DNA from: Pseudomonas gingeri
Lineage (GTDB): Bacteria; Pseudomonadota; Gammaproteobacteria; Pseudomonadales; Pseudomonadaceae
Direction of reading: 5' to 3'
Assembly (NCBI RefSeq): GCF_013385635.1
Contig: NZ_JACAPR010000007.1
Location: 507,331 to 571,330 of the forward strand
DNA: 64,000 bases
The stretch's first letter is position 1. Each line of letters opens with the position of its first letter. Below the pieces are notes generated by a model. It ran no database searches. It saw nothing but the letters and a program-made list of their open reading frames with translations, and had not been told where the DNA came from. Below, piece by piece: positions 26,288 through 39,468 of this stretch. Made by a program: the position numbers and the translations under genes.

Positions 26288-29200
26288 ATGATGGACGCGT
26301 TCGAACTCCCCAATACCTTGGCCCAGGCCCTTCAACGCCGTGCGCTGCAGACCCCGGATCGAGTGGCGCTGCGCTTTCTCGCCGAAGACAAGGAACAGGG
26401 TGCGGTCCTCAGTTATCGGGATCTGGACCTGCGGGCGCGTACCATCGCCGCGGCGTTGCAGGCCAATGCCCGCCTGGGCGATCGTGCGGTGCTGCTGTTT
26501 CCCAGCGGCCCGGACTATGTCGCGGCGTTCTTTGGTTGCCTGTACGCCGGGGTGATTGCGGTGCCGGCCTACCCGCCGGAGTCGACCCGCCGTCATCATC
26601 AGGAGCGCCTGCTGTCGATCATCGCCGATGCCGAGCCGCGTCTGGTGCTGACCAGTGCCGACTTGCGCGAACCGTTGCTGCGGATGGACGAACTGACAGC
26701 CGCCGATGCGCCGCAATTGCTCTGTGTCGATACCCTCGACAGCGGGTTGGCCGCAGCCTGGCAGGAGCCTGGTGTAAAACCTGACGACATCGCCTTCCTG
26801 CAATACACTTCCGGCTCCACTGCGTTGCCCAAGGGCGTGCAGGTCAGCCACGGCAACCTGGTTGCCAACGAGCTGCTGATCCGCCATGGCTTCGGCATCG
26901 ATCTCAATCCCGACGACGTGATCGTCAGCTGGCTGCCGCTGTACCACGACATGGGCCTGATCGGTGGCCTGCTGCAACCGATCTTCAGCGGCGTACCTTG
27001 TGTACTGATGTCTCCGGCGTATTTCCTCGGTCGGCCGTTGCGCTGGCTGGAGGCGATCAGCGAGTACGGCGGGACCATCAGCGGCGGCCCGGATTTCGCC
27101 TATCGGCTGTGCAGCGAGCGGGTCAGCAAGAGCGCCCTGGCGCGGCTCGACCTGAGCGGCTGGCGCGTGGCCTACTCCGGTTCCGAGCCGATCCGTCTCG
27201 ACACCCTCGAACGTTTCGCCGAAAAGTTCGCGCCGTGCGGTTTCAGCGAACAGAGCTATTTCGCCTCCTACGGCCTGGCGGAAGCCACCCTGTTCGTTGC
27301 CGGTGGTCAGCGTGGCCGGGGGATTGCGGCGTTGCGTCTGGATGAGGCGGCCCTGGCGCGCAATCGCGCGGAGCCGGGCGAGGGCAGTCCGATCATGAGC
27401 TGCGGCACCCGCCAGCCCGAGCACGCGGTACTGGTGGTCGAGCCGAACAGCTTGCAGGTACTCGGCGAAAACAGCGTCGGTGAAGTCTGGGCCGCCGGCC
27501 CGAGCATTGCCCATGGCTACTGGCGCAACCCCGAGGCGTCGGCCAAGACCTTTGTCCAGCATGACGGCCGCACCTGGCTGCGCACCGGCGACCTGGGTTT
27601 CCTGCGCGAGGGTGAGTTGTATATCACCGGACGCCTGAAAGACATGCTGATCGTGCGCGGGCACAACCTGTATCCCCAGGACATCGAGCAGACCATCGAG
27701 CGCGAAGTGGAAGCGGTACGCAAGGGCCGGGTAGCCGCTTTTGCCGTCACTCGCGACGGCCAGGAAGGCATCGGCATCGCTGCCGAAATCAGCCGCAGCG
27801 TGCAGAAGGTCCTGCCCCCCGACGCTTTGATCAAGGCCATCCGCCAGGCGGTGGCCGAGGCGTACCAGGAAGCGCCAGGCGTGGTGGTGCTGCTCAATCC
27901 GGGCGCCTTGCCGAAGACTTCCAGCGGCAAGCTGCAACGGTCGGCCTGCCGCGACCGCCTGGCCGATGGCAGTCTCGACAGCTATGCGTTGTTTCCCGAC
28001 CAGACGGCTGTACCCGGCGAGGTGGTCGAGGCGGTTGCCGACGATCTGCAGGGACTGATCGGACGGATCTGGTGCGAGCAGTTGCAATTGCAGCAGATTG
28101 CCGGCGACGATCATTTCTTCCTGCTCGGCGGCAACTCGATCCTGGCGACCCAGGTGGTGGCCCGGTTGCGCGAAGCGCTGGGCATCGAATTGAACCTGCG
28201 GTTGTTGTTCGAAGCACCGACCCTCGCAGCCTTCGCCGCCGAGGTGGCGCGGCAGCAACAGGACGGCGGGCTGGCCCAGGGCGCCATCGCGCGCCTGTCG
28301 CGCCATGGAGACCTGCCGCAGTCCCTGGCCCAGAACCGCTTGTGGTTCCTCTGGCAACTGGACCCCCACGGCAGTGCCTACACCATTCCCGGCGCCTTGC
28401 GCCTGCGCGGCGAGCTGGACGAGGCGGCGGTACGCAGCAGTTTCCAACGCTTGATCGAACGCCACGAATCCCTGCGCACGCGTTTCTACGAGCGTGATGG
28501 CCAGGCCCTGCAACGGGTCGACGTCGATGCCGCGTTCGAACTGCAACTGATCGACCTCAGTGATCTGCCGGCAGATCAACGTGAAGCCCGCGCCCGACAG
28601 ATTCGCGAGGATGAAGCCCATACCCGGTTCGATCTGGAGAAGGGGCCGCTGTTGTGGGTGACCCTGGTACGCCTGGATGACCAGGAACACCAGTTGCTGG
28701 TGACGATGCATCACATCATTGCCGATGGCTGGTCGCTGAATATCCTCATCGACGAGTTCTCCCGGTTGTACGCAGCGGCTGCCCAGGGGCAGATCGCCGA
28801 ACTGGCACCTTTGCCGTTGCAGTACGCCGACTACGGCAGTTGGCAGCGCCAATGGCTGGCCCAGGGCGAAAGCCAGCGCCAGCTGGCGTACTGGAAAGAA
28901 CAACTGGGTGACGAGCAACCGACCCTCGGCCTGGCCACCGACCATCCGCGTTCGGCACAGAAACGCCACAGTGCGGCGCGTTTGAACTTGCGCCTGGACG
29001 CCGGGCTCAGCGAAGCGGTGCGCCAGGCCGCCCAGGCCTGTGAGGCGACGCCGTTCATGCTGTTGCTCGCGGCGTTCCAGAGCCTGTTGCACCGCTACAG
29101 CGGCCAGCGCGACATTCGTGTCGGCGTGCCGAGTGCCAACCGCCCGCGCCTGGAAACCCAGGGACTGATCGGCTTCTTTATCAATACCCTGGTCCTGCGC

Positions 29201-32200
29201 GCCGAGCTGGATCCGCGCCTGCCATTTGCCGACCTGCTGGCGCAAACCCGCCAGGCGACCCTGGGGGCCCAGGCCAATCAGGACCTGCCGTTCGAACAAT
29301 TGCTCGAAGCCTTCCCCGATGCCCGCGAGCAAGGCCTGTTCCAGGTCATGTTCAACCACCAGCAGCGCGACCTCGGTGCCTTGCGCCGCCTGCCGGGGCT
29401 GCTGGCCGACGAATTGCCCTGGCACAGTCGCGAGGTCAAGTTCGACCTGCAACTGCACAGCGAGGAAGATCGCCACGGCCGGCTGAGCCTGGCCTTCGAC
29501 TACGCCGACGAACTGTTCGACGAGGCGACCATTGCCCGCCTGGCCGGGCATTTCGTCAGCCTGTTGCAACAGGTCACCAGCCGCCCGCAACAGGCTATCG
29601 GTGAGCTGTCGTTGTTGACGGCAAGCGAACAGGAACAGCAACGCCAGTGGAGCGTCGCGCCTTGTACTCCAGCCGGCCAGTGGTTGCCCGAGCTGTTGAA
29701 TCGCCAGGCGCTGCTGACCCCCGAGCGCACCGCGTTGCTGTGGGAGGGTGGCAGCCTCGACTTTGCCGAGCTGCATGCCCAGGCCAACCGCCTGGCCCAC
29801 TACCTGCGGGACAAGGGCGTCGGCCCGGATGTGCGGGTGGCCATTGCCGCCGAACGTTCACCCCAGTTGCTGATCGGTCTGCTGGCGATCATCAAGGCCG
29901 GCGGCGCCTATGTACCGCTCGACCCGGATTATCCGAGTGAACGCCTGGCCTACATGCTCGCCGACAGCGGCGTCGAATTGCTGCTGACCCAGAGCCATCT
30001 GCTCGACGACCTGCCGGTGACCGCCGGCGTCAGCGCCGTGGCGATGGACCTGCTCAAGCTCGACAACTGGCCGAGCCAGGCGCCGGGCCTGCACCTGCAC
30101 GGCGACAACCTCGCCTATGTGATCTACACCTCCGGTTCCACCGGTCAGCCCAAGGGCGTCGGCAATACCCATGCGGCCCTGGCCGAGCGCCTGCAATGGA
30201 TGCAGGCCACTTACGCCCTGGACTCCAGCGATGTGCTGATGCAGAAGGCGCCGATCAGTTTCGACGTGTCGGTGTGGGAGTGTTTCTGGCCATTGATCAC
30301 CGGTTGCAAACTGGTGCTCGCCGGTCCCGGCGAACACCGCGACCCTTATCGCATCGCGCAACTGGTGCAGGCCTTTGGCGTGACCACGCTGCACTTCGTG
30401 CCGCCGCTGCTGCAACTGTTTATCGACGAGCCGCAGGTGGTGCAATGTGCCAGTCTGCGCCGGCTGTTCTGCGGTGGCGAGGCGTTGCCCGCCGAGTTGC
30501 GCAACCGGGCCCTGGAGCAGTTGCCGCAGGTGCAGTTGCACAACCGCTACGGCCCGACCGAAACCGCGATCAACGTGACCCACTGGCACTGCCAGTGGGT
30601 CGATGGTGAGCGTTCGCCGATCGGCCGGCCGCTGGGCAACGTGCTCTGCCGAGTTCTCGACGCCGATCTGAACCCGCTGCCCGGCGGCGTGCCGGGCGAA
30701 TTGTGCATCGGTGGCATCGGTCTGGCCCGTGGTTACCTGGGCCGCGCCGGGCTGACCGCCGAGCGTTTTGTCGCCGACCCTCAGGGAACGGCGGGCGAGC
30801 GCCTGTACCGCACCGGCGACCGCGTACGCTGGGGCGCCGATGGCGTGCTGGAGTACCTCGGTCGCCTGGACCAGCAGGTCAAGCTGCGTGGCTTGCGGGT
30901 CGAACCCGAGGAAATCGAAGCGCGCCTGCTGGCCCGGGACGGCGTCGCCCAGGCCGTGGTACTGGTCCGCGAGACCGCTGCCGGCGGGCAACTGATCGGC
31001 TACTACAGCAGCCCCGAGGCGACTGAAACCGAAGCACTGCAGAGTGCCCGGCTCAAGGCCGCGCTGGCGGCGGAGCTACCGGAATACATGGTGCCGGCGC
31101 AACTGGTGCGCCTGGACGAAATGCCCCTGAGCCCCAGTGGCAAGCTCGACCGCAAGGCCCTGCCCGAGCCGCAGTGGCAGGTGCGCGAGCATGTCGAGCC
31201 GAGCACGGCGCTGGAGCAGCAGATCGCCGCGATCTGGCGTGAAGTGCTGGGCCAGCCGCAAGTCGGGCTGGGCGATGACTTCTTTGCCCTTGGTGGCCAT
31301 TCGCTGCTGGCGACCCAGATCATTTCCCGGACCCGCCAGGCCTGCGATGTCGAGCTGCCGTTGCGGGTATTGTTCGAGGCTCCGGAACTGGGGGCGTTTG
31401 CCGAACGGATCCGCCTGATCCAGCTGTCCGGCCAGCGCAACCAGCAATCGCCGATCGGTACTGTCGACCGCAGCCAGCCGGTGCCGTTGTCCTATTCTCA
31501 GCAACGCATGTGGTTCCTCTGGCAGATGGAACCGGACAGCCCTGCCTATAACGTCGGCGGCATGGCGCGGTTTACCGGCGTGCTCGATGTGGCCTGTTTC
31601 GACGCCGCGCTGCAAGCCTTGATCCTGCGCCATGAAACCCTGCGTACCACCTTCCCGAGCATCAATGGCGTGGCCCATCAGCGGGTGGCGCCCGAGACCG
31701 GCATCCGCCTGGCCTGGAAGGATTTTTCGGCCCTTGATCGCGAGACGCGCGAGCAACGCGTGCAACAACTGGCCGACAGCGAAGCGCACCTGCCGTTTGA
31801 CCTGGAAACCGGACCACTGCTACGGGCCTGCCTGGTCAAGGCCGCGGCGCAGGAGCATTATTTTGTCCTGACCCTGCATCACATCGTCACCGAAGGCTGG
31901 GCGATGGACATCTTCGCCCGCGAATTGAGTGCGCTCTACGAAGCGTTCATCGAAGGGCGCGAGTCGCCGTTGCCGCCGTTGGCGGTGCAGTACCTCGACT
32001 ACAGCGTCTGGCAGCGCCAGTGGCTGGAGTCCGGCGAGCGCCAGCGCCAACTGGACTACTGGACCGCGCAACTGGGCAACGAACACCCGTTGCTCGAATT
32101 GCCGGGCGACCGTCCGCGGCCAGCAGTGCAAAGTCATCGGGGCGAGTTGTACCGCTTCGACCTCGGCGATGAACTGGCGGCACGGGTGCGGGCGTTCAAC

Positions 32201-35200
32201 GCGCAACATGGCCTGACCCTGTTCATGACCATGACCGCCGCGCTGTCCGTGCTGCTCTATCGCTACAGCGGCCAGACCGACCTGCGCATCGGCGCGCCGG
32301 TGGCCAACCGGATCCGTCCGGAAAGCGAAGGCCTGATCGGCGCCTTCCTCAATACCCAGGTGCTGCGCTGCCAGCTCGACGGACAGATGCGCGTCGAGCA
32401 GTTGTTCGAGCAGGTACGCCATACCGTGATCGAAGGCCAGTCCCATCAGGACCTGCCGTTCGATCATCTGGTGGAAGCCCTGCAACCGCCCCGCAGCGCG
32501 GCCTACAACCCGCTGTTCCAGGTGATGTGCAACGTCCAGCGCTGGGAGTTCCAGCAAAGCCGCAGCCTCGGTGGAATGAAAGTCGAATACCTGGTCAACG
32601 ATGCCCGGGCGACCAAGTTCGACCTCAACCTGGAGGTCACCGACCTCGACCATCGCCTGGGTTGCTGCCTGACCTACAGCACCGACCTGTTCGACGAACC
32701 GCGTATCGCGCGCATGGCCGGGCATTGGCGCAACCTGCTGGAGGCGCTGATCGGCGATCCGCAACAGCGCCTGAGCGAATTGCCGCTGTTGCAGGCCGAC
32801 GAGCAGCAGGCGCTGTTCGCCAGCCTGGGGGCCGAAGACGGCGAGCAGCGCCTCGACCAATGCATCCACCGCCTGTTCAGCCAACAGGCCGAGGCCCGGC
32901 CGCTGGCACCGGCGCTGACTTTTGCCGGCGAGACCCTGAGCTACGCCGAACTCAATGCCCGGGCCAACCGCCTGGCCTGGCGCCTGCGCGAGCAGGGCGT
33001 GGGCCCGCAGGTGCGGGTCGGCCTGGCGTTGGAGCGTTCGCTGGAAATGGTCATCGGCCTGTTGGCGATTCTCAAGGCCGGCGGCGCCTATGTGCCGCTG
33101 GACCCGGAGTACCCGCTGGATCGCCTCAACTACATGATCGAGGACAGCGGCGTCGGCTTGCTGCTGAGCAACAGCGCCTTGCTTGCGGCTCTCGGCCCCT
33201 TGCCGACGGGCGTCGCGCAGTGGTGTCTGGAGCAGGACGGTCCGGCCCTGGCGGCGTATCCATCGGACGAGCTGCCGTTTATCAGCCTGGCGCAGCACCA
33301 GGCGTACCTGATCTACACCTCCGGCTCCACCGGCAAGCCCAAGGGCGTGGTGGTGTCCCATGGTGAAATCGCCATGCATTGCCAGGCGGTGATCCGCCGC
33401 TTCGACATGCAGCCCGATGACTGTGAACTGCATTTCTATTCGATCAACTTCGACGCCGCCACCGAGCGTCTGCTGGTGCCCTTGCTCAGCGGCGCGCGGG
33501 TGGTGCTGCGGGCCCAGGGGCAGTGGGATGCCGAGGAAATCTGCCAGCTGATTCGCCAGCAGCGGGTCAATATCCTTGGTTTTACCCCGAGCTACGGCAG
33601 CCAGTTGGCCCAATGGCTGGCGACCCAGGCGCAGACCCTGCCGGTGCGTATGTGCATCACCGGTGGCGAGGCGCTGACCGGCGAACACCTGCAACGGATT
33701 CGCGCGGCATTCCAGCCGAGCCTGTTCTTCAACGCCTATGGGCCGACGGAAACCGTGGTCATGCCACTGGCCAGCCTGGCGCCCGAACAGCTGGAAGAGG
33801 GGGCGGCCAGCGTACCGATCGGCAGCGTGATCGGTGCCCGCGTGGCCTATATCCTCGATGCCGACCTGGCGTTGGTGCCGCAAGGTGCCACCGGCGAGCT
33901 GTATGTTGGCGGGGCCGGTCTGGCCCAGGGTTATCACCAGCGTCCGGGAATCACCGCCGAGCGTTTTGTCGCCGATCCGTTCGCCACCGATGGCGCGCGT
34001 CTTTATCGCACCGGTGACCTGGTCCGTCAGCGTGTCGATGGCCTGGTGGAATACCTGGGACGGATCGACCATCAGGTGAAGATCCGCGGTTTCCGCATCG
34101 AGTTGGGGGAAATCGAAACCCGGCTGTTGGATCATGCGGCGATTCGCGAGGCCGTGGTCCTGGCGCTGGACGCCCCCGGCGGCAAGCAACTGGCCGCTTA
34201 CCTGGTCAGCGATGTGGCGACGCAGGACGAAGCACGGCAGGTACAGCTGCGCGAAGCGCTCAAGGCGCACCTGAAAAGCCAGTTGCCGGACTACATGGTG
34301 CCCACCCACCTGATCCTGCTGGACAGCATGCCGTTGACCGCCAACGGCAAGCTCGACCGGCGTGCCTTGCCCGCACCGGACCCGCAGCTCAACCGCCAGC
34401 ACTATGTGGCGCCGGGCAATGAGCTGGAACAAAGCCTGGCCGGGATCTGGTGCGAGGTGCTGAACGTCGGACAGATCGGACGGGGCGATAACTTCTTCGA
34501 ACTCGGCGGTGACTCGATCCTGTCGATCCAGGTGGTCAGCCGGGCCCGCCAGCTGGGCATTCACTTCAGCCCCCGCGACCTGTTCCAGCACCAGACCGTG
34601 CAGAGCCTGGCGGCGGTGGCGACCCGCAGCGAGCGGATCAGCGCCGAGCAAGGTTTGCTCACGGGTGCTTCGAGCCTGACACCGATCCAGCACTGGTTCC
34701 TCGATAGCGAGATCCCCCAGCGCCAGCACTGGAACCAGGCGCTGGTCCTGGCGCCGGTGCGGGCGCTCGAACCCCATGCGTTGGAGCGGGCCCTGGCGGC
34801 GCTGCTGGAGCATCACGATGCATTGCGTCTGAGTTTCACCGTCGAGGCGGGTAACTGGCGGGCCGAATACCGCGCGCCGGACGAGAGACCGTTGCTGCAA
34901 CAGGTACGCGTCGCGGCGATGACGCAGTGCACCGCACTGTTCAGCGAGGCGCAACGCAGCCTTGACCTGCAACAGGGACCGTTGCTGCGGGCCTTGCTGG
35001 TGGACGGACCGCAGGGCGAACAACGCCTGTTGCTGGCGATTCATCACTTGGTGGTGGACGGGGTTTCCTGGCGCATTCTGCTGGACGACCTGCAGACCGC
35101 CTACCGTCAATTGCTGGCCGGCCAGGCGCTGCAATTACCGGAGAAAACCAGTGCCCTGCGTGACTGGGCGAACCGTCTGCAGGCCTATGCCGGCAGCGAA

Positions 35201-38200
35201 TCCCTGCGCGAAGAGCTGGCGGGCTGGCAGGCGCAACTGGCCGGGCCGAACCTCGACCTGCCTTGCGAGCGTCCTGACGGCGGGCGGCAGAACCGTCACG
35301 CCGAAACCGTCAGTGTCCGTCTTGATGCGGCACGGACCCGCGCCTTGCTGCAACAGGCCCCGAGCGCCTACCGCACCCAGGTCAACGACCTGTTGCTGAC
35401 CGCCCTGGCGCGGGTGGTCTGCCGCTGGACCGGGCAGCCATCGGCGTTGGTACAACTGGAAGGCCATGGCCGTGAGATACTGTTCGACGAGATCGACCTG
35501 ACCCGTACCGTCGGCTGGTTCACCAGCGCCTATCCGGTGCGCCTGAACCCGCTGAATATCGAGGAGGCCGCGGGGCAGGGCGACTCGATCAAGGCCATCA
35601 AGGAACAACTGCGTGGCGTGCCGCACAAGGGCCTGGGTTATGGCGTGCTGCGCTACCTGGCCGAGCCGTCGCTGCGCGCGGCGATGGCGGCCTTGCCGGT
35701 AGCACCGATTACCTTCAACTACCTGGGGCAGTTCGACCAGAGCTTCGGCGATGACGCGCTGTTCCGTCCGCTGGAAGAGTCGGCGGGCGAGGCCCATGGT
35801 GCCGAGGCACCGTTGCCCAACGAGTTGAGCATCGACAGCCAGGTCTATGGCGGTGAGTTGGTCTTGCGCTGGACCTTCAGCCGCGAACGTTTCGACAGCA
35901 ACACCGTGGCCGAGCTGGCGGACGCCTACCTGGGCGAACTGAGCAGCCTGGTCGAGCACTGCCTGCGCGACGATGCTGGCGGCCTGACGCCTTCGGACTT
36001 CCCGCTGGCACGCCTGACCCAGCTGCAACTCGACGCGCTGCCGGTGGCGGCCGGCCAGATCGAGGACGTCTATCCGCTGACTCCGATGCAGGAAGGCCTG
36101 TTGCTGCACACCCTGCTGGAGCCGGGCACCGGGCTGTATTACATGCAGGACCGCTACCGGATCAACAGCGAGCTCGATCCGCAACGCTTCGCCCAGGCCT
36201 GGCAGGCAGTGATTGCCCGTCATGAAGCCTTGCGTGCGTCGTTCTGCTGGAACGTCGGCGAAGACATGCTGCAAGTTATCCACAAGCCGGGCAGCACGCC
36301 GATCGAGTACCTGGACTGGAGCGCCAAAGCCGAGGAGCGGCAGGAGCCGCGTTTGCAGAGCCTGCTCAAGAGCGAGCGTGAGGCCGGCTTCGATCTGCTG
36401 CGCGAAGCACCGTTCCACCTGCGCCTGATCAAGGTCGGCGCGGCGCGCTACTGGTTCATGATGAGCAACCACCACATCCTGATCGATGCCTGGTGCCGCT
36501 CGTTGCTGATGAACGACTTCTTCGAGATCTACACCGCCCTCGGCGAAGGACGTGAAGCGCAACTGGCCGTGCCGCCGCGCTACCGCGACTACATCGGCTG
36601 GCTGCAACGCCAGGACCTGGCGGCGGCGAAGCAGTGGTGGAAACACAACCTGCAAGGCTTCGAACGCACCACCCATATCCCCAGCGACCGGCCGTTCCTG
36701 CGCGAGCATGCCGGAGATAGCGGCGGCATGGTGGTCGGCGACCGCTACACCCGTCTCGATCCTCGTGACGGCGCGCGACTGCGGGAGCTGGCGCAGCAAC
36801 ACCAGTTGACCATCAACACCTTTGCCCAGGCGGCCTGGGCTTTGGTCCTGCGCCGCTTCAGCGGTGATCGCGACGTGCTGTTCGGCGTCACCGTGGCAGG
36901 CCGCCCGGTGGACATGCCGCAGATGCAGCGCACAGTCGGACTGTTCATCAACAGCATCGCGCTGCGGGTGAAACTGCCGGAAGAGGGCGTCGGCTGCAGT
37001 GTGCGCAGTTGGCTCGGCGGCTTGCTCGAACGCAATATGGAACTGCGTGAGTACGAATACCTGCCGCTGGTGACGATCCAGGAAAACAGCGAGCTGCCCA
37101 AGGGCCAGCCGTTGTTCGACAGTCTGTTCGTGTTCGAGAATGCGCCGGTGGAGGTCTCGGTGCTGGACCGCGCGCAAAGCCTCAATGCGACCTCGGACTC
37201 GGGCCGTACCCACACCAACTTCCCGCTGACCGCGGTCTGCTATCCAGGCGATGACCTGGGGCTGCACCTGTCCTATGACCAGCGTTATTTCGAGGCGAGC
37301 AGCATCGAGCGTCTGCTCGGCGAGTTCAAGCGCCTGTTGCTGGCACTGGTGGACGGTTTCCATGGCGATATGGACGAGCTGCCGCTGCTCGGTGCCGAGG
37401 AACGCGACTTCCTGCTCGAAGGTTGCAACCAGAGTGCCCATGACTATCCGCTGGAGCAGAGTTACGCAGCGTTGTTCGAGGCACGGGTGGCCGCGCATCC
37501 GCAACGGATCGCGGCGACCTGCCTGGAACAGCAATACAGCTATGAGCAGTTGAACCAGTCCGCTAACCGCCTGGGCCATGCCCTGGTCGCGGCCGGCGTT
37601 GGTTTCGACCAACCCGTGGCCCTGCTGGCCGAACGCAGCCTCGACCTGCTGGGGATGATCGTCGGCAGCTTCAAGGCCGGCGCTGGCTACTTGCCGCTGG
37701 ACCCGGGTCTGCCGAGCCAGCGCCTGAGCCGGATCATCGAGCTGAGCCGTACACCGTTGCTGGTCTGCACCGCGGCGTGCCGCGAACAGGCCGAGGCCCT
37801 GCTTGCGGAACTGAATTGCACGCGGCCGCAGTTGCTGGTCTGGGAGGAGGTGCAGCAGGGCGCATACCCGTTGTCCAATCCGGGCATCCACAGCACGCCG
37901 GACAACCTCGCCTATGTGATCTACACCTCCGGTTCCACCGGCTTGCCCAAGGGCGTGATGGTCGAGCAGCGCGGCATGCTCAACAACCAGTTGAGCAAGG
38001 TGCCGTACCTGGTGCTGGATGAAACCGACGTGATCGCCCAGACGGCTTCGCAGAGCTTCGATATTTCGGTCTGGCAGTTCCTGGCCGCAGCGTTGTTCGG
38101 TGCCCGCGTGGATATCGTGCCGAATGCCATCGCCCACGATCCGCAAGGCTTGCTGGCCCATGTCCGGCAGCAGCGGATCACGGTACTGGAAAGCGTGCCG

Positions 38201-39301
38201 TCGCTGATCCAGGGCATGCTGGCCCAGGAACGGGTCAGCCTCGACGGCCTGCGCTGGATGCTGCCGACCGGCGAGGCGATGCCGCCGGAGCTGGCGCACC
38301 AGTGGTTGCTGCGTTATCCACAGGTCGGCCTGGTCAACGCCTATGGTCCGGCGGAGTGTTCGGACGACGTGGCGTTCTTCCGCGTCGACCTGGCCTCGAC
38401 CCGTGGCAGCTACCTGCCGATCGGCACGCCGACCGACAACAACCGCCTGTACCTGCTCGACGGTGCCGATGAACTGGTGCCGCTGGGTGCCGTGGGTGAG
38501 TTGTGCGTGGCTGGCAGCGGTGTCGGTCGTGGTTATGTCGGCGATCCGCTGCGCACGGCCCAGGTATTCGTGCCCAATCCGTTCGGCGCGGCGGGCGAGC
38601 GCCTGTATCGCACCGGCGACCTGGCGCGTCGGCGCAGCGACGGCGTGCTGGAGTACGTCGGCCGGGTCGACCATCAGGTGAAGATTCGCGGTTACCGCAT
38701 CGAACTGGGGGAAATCGAAGCCCGCCTGCACGAGCAGCCGGAAGTCCGCGAGGCGGCGGTCAGTGTCCAGGACGGTGTCAACGGCAAGCACCTGGTCGGC
38801 TATCTGGTGGCGGCCGACACGGCGCTGAACCCGGGCGAATGCCTGGACCGGATCAAGCAGCGGCTGCGGGCGCAACTACCGGAGTACATGGTGCCGTTGC
38901 ACTGGCTGTGGCTGGAGCGGCTGCCGCTCAACGCCAACGGCAAGCTTGATCGCAAGGCGCTGCCGGACCTGGAGATCGGCCAGTTGCACGGCCAGGACTA
39001 CCTGGCCCCGCGCAACGAGCTGGAGCAGACCCTGGCCGCGATCTGGGCCGAGGTGTTGAAGGTCGAGCGGGTCGGGGTGCTGGACAACTTCTTCGAACTG
39101 GGCGGGCATTCGTTGCTGGCGACGCAGATTGCTTCACGGGTGCAAAAGACCCTGCAACGCAATGTGCCGCTGCGGGCGATGTTCGAATGCAGCACGGTGG
39201 AGGAACTGGCGGGTTATATCGACGGGCTGGAGGCCAATGAGATCAACGAGGAGAAAGTCGATCGCCTGAGTGACCTGATGGCGGAGCTGGAAGGCCTGTA
39301 A
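26288..39301 (+). CDS. pvdL: Pyoverdine chromophore NRPS PvdL
   Basis: First pyoverdine synthetase, 4337 residues, close to the known PvdL size. Order: fatty-acyl ligase domain (1 to about 580; [15 protein letters not shown]); carrier Ser617; C (HHIIADG near 808); A2; carrier Ser1672; C (HHIVTEG near 1864, Glu for the usual Asp); A3; carrier Ser2743; epimerase (HHLVVDG near 2919, NYLGQFD); C (HHILIDA near 3395, as in domains after an epimerase); A4; carrier Ser4275. No thioesterase domain, so the chain passes to another protein. Hand-aligned specificity residues: A2 DVWHFGRIN, A3 DAEGIGAVM, A4 DIWELTADD. The last agrees with diaminobutyrate; by family knowledge the others are Glu and D-Tyr. 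ATG 26288 (MMDAFELPN) follows CAGGA; an upstream TTG lacks support. Confidence 0.97.
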   Translation: MMDAFELPNTLAQALQRRALQTPDRVALRFLAEDKEQGAVLSYRDLDLRARTIAAALQANARLGDRAVLLFPSGPDYVAAFFGCLYAGVIAVPAYPPESTRRHHQERLLSIIADAEPRLVLTSADLREPLLRMDELTAADAPQLLCVDTLDSGLAAAWQEPGVKPDDIAFLQYTSGSTALPKGVQVSHGNLVANELLIRHGFGIDLNPDDVIVSWLPLYHDMGLIGGLLQPIFSGVPCVLMSPAYFLGRPLRWLEAISEYGGTISGGPDFAYRLCSERVSKSALARLDLSGWRVAYSGSEPIRLDTLERFAEKFAPCGFSEQSYFASYGLAEATLFVAGGQRGRGIAALRLDEAALARNRAEPGEGSPIMSCGTRQPEHAVLVVEPNSLQVLGENSVGEVWAAGPSIAHGYWRNPEASAKTFVQHDGRTWLRTGDLGFLREGELYITGRLKDMLIVRGHNLYPQDIEQTIEREVEAVRKGRVAAFAVTRDGQEGIGIAAEISRSVQKVLPPDALIKAIRQAVAEAYQEAPGVVVLLNPGALPKTSSGKLQRSACRDRLADGSLDSYALFPDQTAVPGEVVEAVADDLQGLIGRIWCEQLQLQQIAGDDHFFLLGGNSILATQVVARLREALGIELNLRLLFEAPTLAAFAAEVARQQQDGGLAQGAIARLSRHGDLPQSLAQNRLWFLWQLDPHGSAYTIPGALRLRGELDEAAVRSSFQRLIERHESLRTRFYERDGQALQRVDVDAAFELQLIDLSDLPADQREARARQIREDEAHTRFDLEKGPLLWVTLVRLDDQEHQLLVTMHHIIADGWSLNILIDEFSRLYAAAAQGQIAELAPLPLQYADYGSWQRQWLAQGESQRQLAYWKEQLGDEQPTLGLATDHPRSAQKRHSAARLNLRLDAGLSEAVRQAAQACEATPFMLLLAAFQSLLHRYSGQRDIRVGVPSANRPRLETQGLIGFFINTLVLRAELDPRLPFADLLAQTRQATLGAQANQDLPFEQLLEAFPDAREQGLFQVMFNHQQRDLGALRRLPGLLADELPWHSREVKFDLQLHSEEDRHGRLSLAFDYADELFDEATIARLAGHFVSLLQQVTSRPQQAIGELSLLTASEQEQQRQWSVAPCTPAGQWLPELLNRQALLTPERTALLWEGGSLDFAELHAQANRLAHYLRDKGVGPDVRVAIAAERSPQLLIGLLAIIKAGGAYVPLDPDYPSERLAYMLADSGVELLLTQSHLLDDLPVTAGVSAVAMDLLKLDNWPSQAPGLHLHGDNLAYVIYTSGSTGQPKGVGNTHAALAERLQWMQATYALDSSDVLMQKAPISFDVSVWECFWPLITGCKLVLAGPGEHRDPYRIAQLVQAFGVTTLHFVPPLLQLFIDEPQVVQCASLRRLFCGGEALPAELRNRALEQLPQVQLHNRYGPTETAINVTHWHCQWVDGERSPIGRPLGNVLCRVLDADLNPLPGGVPGELCIGGIGLARGYLGRAGLTAERFVADPQGTAGERLYRTGDRVRWGADGVLEYLGRLDQQVKLRGLRVEPEEIEARLLARDGVAQAVVLVRETAAGGQLIGYYSSPEATETEALQSARLKAALAAELPEYMVPAQLVRLDEMPLSPSGKLDRKALPEPQWQVREHVEPSTALEQQIAAIWREVLGQPQVGLGDDFFALGGHSLLATQIISRTRQACDVELPLRVLFEAPELGAFAERIRLIQLSGQRNQQSPIGTVDRSQPVPLSYSQQRMWFLWQMEPDSPAYNVGGMARFTGVLDVACFDAALQALILRHETLRTTFPSINGVAHQRVAPETGIRLAWKDFSALDRETREQRVQQLADSEAHLPFDLETGPLLRACLVKAAAQEHYFVLTLHHIVTEGWAMDIFARELSALYEAFIEGRESPLPPLAVQYLDYSVWQRQWLESGERQRQLDYWTAQLGNEHPLLELPGDRPRPAVQSHRGELYRFDLGDELAARVRAFNAQHGLTLFMTMTAALSVLLYRYSGQTDLRIGAPVANRIRPESEGLIGAFLNTQVLRCQLDGQMRVEQLFEQVRHTVIEGQSHQDLPFDHLVEALQPPRSAAYNPLFQVMCNVQRWEFQQSRSLGGMKVEYLVNDARATKFDLNLEVTDLDHRLGCCLTYSTDLFDEPRIARMAGHWRNLLEALIGDPQQRLSELPLLQADEQQALFASLGAEDGEQRLDQCIHRLFSQQAEARPLAPALTFAGETLSYAELNARANRLAWRLREQGVGPQVRVGLALERSLEMVIGLLAILKAGGAYVPLDPEYPLDRLNYMIEDSGVGLLLSNSALLAALGPLPTGVAQWCLEQDGPALAAYPSDELPFISLAQHQAYLIYTSGSTGKPKGVVVSHGEIAMHCQAVIRRFDMQPDDCELHFYSINFDAATERLLVPLLSGARVVLRAQGQWDAEEICQLIRQQRVNILGFTPSYGSQLAQWLATQAQTLPVRMCITGGEALTGEHLQRIRAAFQPSLFFNAYGPTETVVMPLASLAPEQLEEGAASVPIGSVIGARVAYILDADLALVPQGATGELYVGGAGLAQGYHQRPGITAERFVADPFATDGARLYRTGDLVRQRVDGLVEYLGRIDHQVKIRGFRIELGEIETRLLDHAAIREAVVLALDAPGGKQLAAYLVSDVATQDEARQVQLREALKAHLKSQLPDYMVPTHLILLDSMPLTANGKLDRRALPAPDPQLNRQHYVAPGNELEQSLAGIWCEVLNVGQIGRGDNFFELGGDSILSIQVVSRARQLGIHFSPRDLFQHQTVQSLAAVATRSERISAEQGLLTGASSLTPIQHWFLDSEIPQRQHWNQALVLAPVRALEPHALERALAALLEHHDALRLSFTVEAGNWRAEYRAPDERPLLQQVRVAAMTQCTALFSEAQRSLDLQQGPLLRALLVDGPQGEQRLLLAIHHLVVDGVSWRILLDDLQTAYRQLLAGQALQLPEKTSALRDWANRLQAYAGSESLREELAGWQAQLAGPNLDLPCERPDGGRQNRHAETVSVRLDAARTRALLQQAPSAYRTQVNDLLLTALARVVCRWTGQPSALVQLEGHGREILFDEIDLTRTVGWFTSAYPVRLNPLNIEEAAGQGDSIKAIKEQLRGVPHKGLGYGVLRYLAEPSLRAAMAALPVAPITFNYLGQFDQSFGDDALFRPLEESAGEAHGAEAPLPNELSIDSQVYGGELVLRWTFSRERFDSNTVAELADAYLGELSSLVEHCLRDDAGGLTPSDFPLARLTQLQLDALPVAAGQIEDVYPLTPMQEGLLLHTLLEPGTGLYYMQDRYRINSELDPQRFAQAWQAVIARHEALRASFCWNVGEDMLQVIHKPGSTPIEYLDWSAKAEERQEPRLQSLLKSEREAGFDLLREAPFHLRLIKVGAARYWFMMSNHHILIDAWCRSLLMNDFFEIYTALGEGREAQLAVPPRYRDYIGWLQRQDLAAAKQWWKHNLQGFERTTHIPSDRPFLREHAGDSGGMVVGDRYTRLDPRDGARLRELAQQHQLTINTFAQAAWALVLRRFSGDRDVLFGVTVAGRPVDMPQMQRTVGLFINSIALRVKLPEEGVGCSVRSWLGGLLERNMELREYEYLPLVTIQENSELPKGQPLFDSLFVFENAPVEVSVLDRAQSLNATSDSGRTHTNFPLTAVCYPGDDLGLHLSYDQRYFEASSIERLLGEFKRLLLALVDGFHGDMDELPLLGAEERDFLLEGCNQSAHDYPLEQSYAALFEARVAAHPQRIAATCLEQQYSYEQLNQSANRLGHALVAAGVGFDQPVALLAERSLDLLGMIVGSFKAGAGYLPLDPGLPSQRLSRIIELSRTPLLVCTAACREQAEALLAELNCTRPQLLVWEEVQQGAYPLSNPGIHSTPDNLAYVIYTSGSTGLPKGVMVEQRGMLNNQLSKVPYLVLDETDVIAQTASQSFDISVWQFLAAALFGARVDIVPNAIAHDPQGLLAHVRQQRITVLESVPSLIQGMLAQERVSLDGLRWMLPTGEAMPPELAHQWLLRYPQVGLVNAYGPAECSDDVAFFRVDLASTRGSYLPIGTPTDNNRLYLLDGADELVPLGAVGELCVAGSGVGRGYVGDPLRTAQVFVPNPFGAAGERLYRTGDLARRRSDGVLEYVGRVDHQVKIRGYRIELGEIEARLHEQPEVREAAVSVQDGVNGKHLVGYLVAADTALNPGECLDRIKQRLRAQLPEYMVPLHWLWLERLPLNANGKLDRKALPDLEIGQLHGQDYLAPRNELEQTLAAIWAEVLKVERVGVLDNFFELGGHSLLATQIASRVQKTLQRNVPLRAMFECSTVEELAGYIDGLEANEINEEKVDRLSDLMAELEGL

Positions 39302-39320
39302 GGTCTTCCCGATCGTTGAT

Positions 39321-39453
39321 GATCGTTCCCACGCTCCGCGTGGGAATGCAGCCCGTGACGCTCCGCGTCACAGACCCGGAGCGGACGCAGAGCGTCCAGA
39401 GAGGCGTTCCCACGCAGGAGCGTGGGAACGATCAACAAGCCGGCTCCCACACT
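39321..39453. repeat. Composite hairpin repeat with half-REP after pvdL
   Basis: GATCGTTCCCACGC (39321-39334) and its exact inverse (39420-39433) bound a 113-base element. Between them lie further small hairpins, such as GTGACGCTCCGCGTCAC and GGACGCAGAGCGTCC. A half-REP (CAAGCCGGCTCCCACAC) follows at 39437-39453. This is a repeat family different from the common REP. Confidence 0.75.
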
Positions 39454-39468
39454 ATCTGATCAATGCTG

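Noticed and set aside
26273..38875. Very long open frames on the minus strand opposite pvdL (over 1000 codons each).
   Set aside because: They are the antisense reading of a high-GC gene with strong codon bias. They show no motif and no start signal, and pvdL is certain on the other strand.
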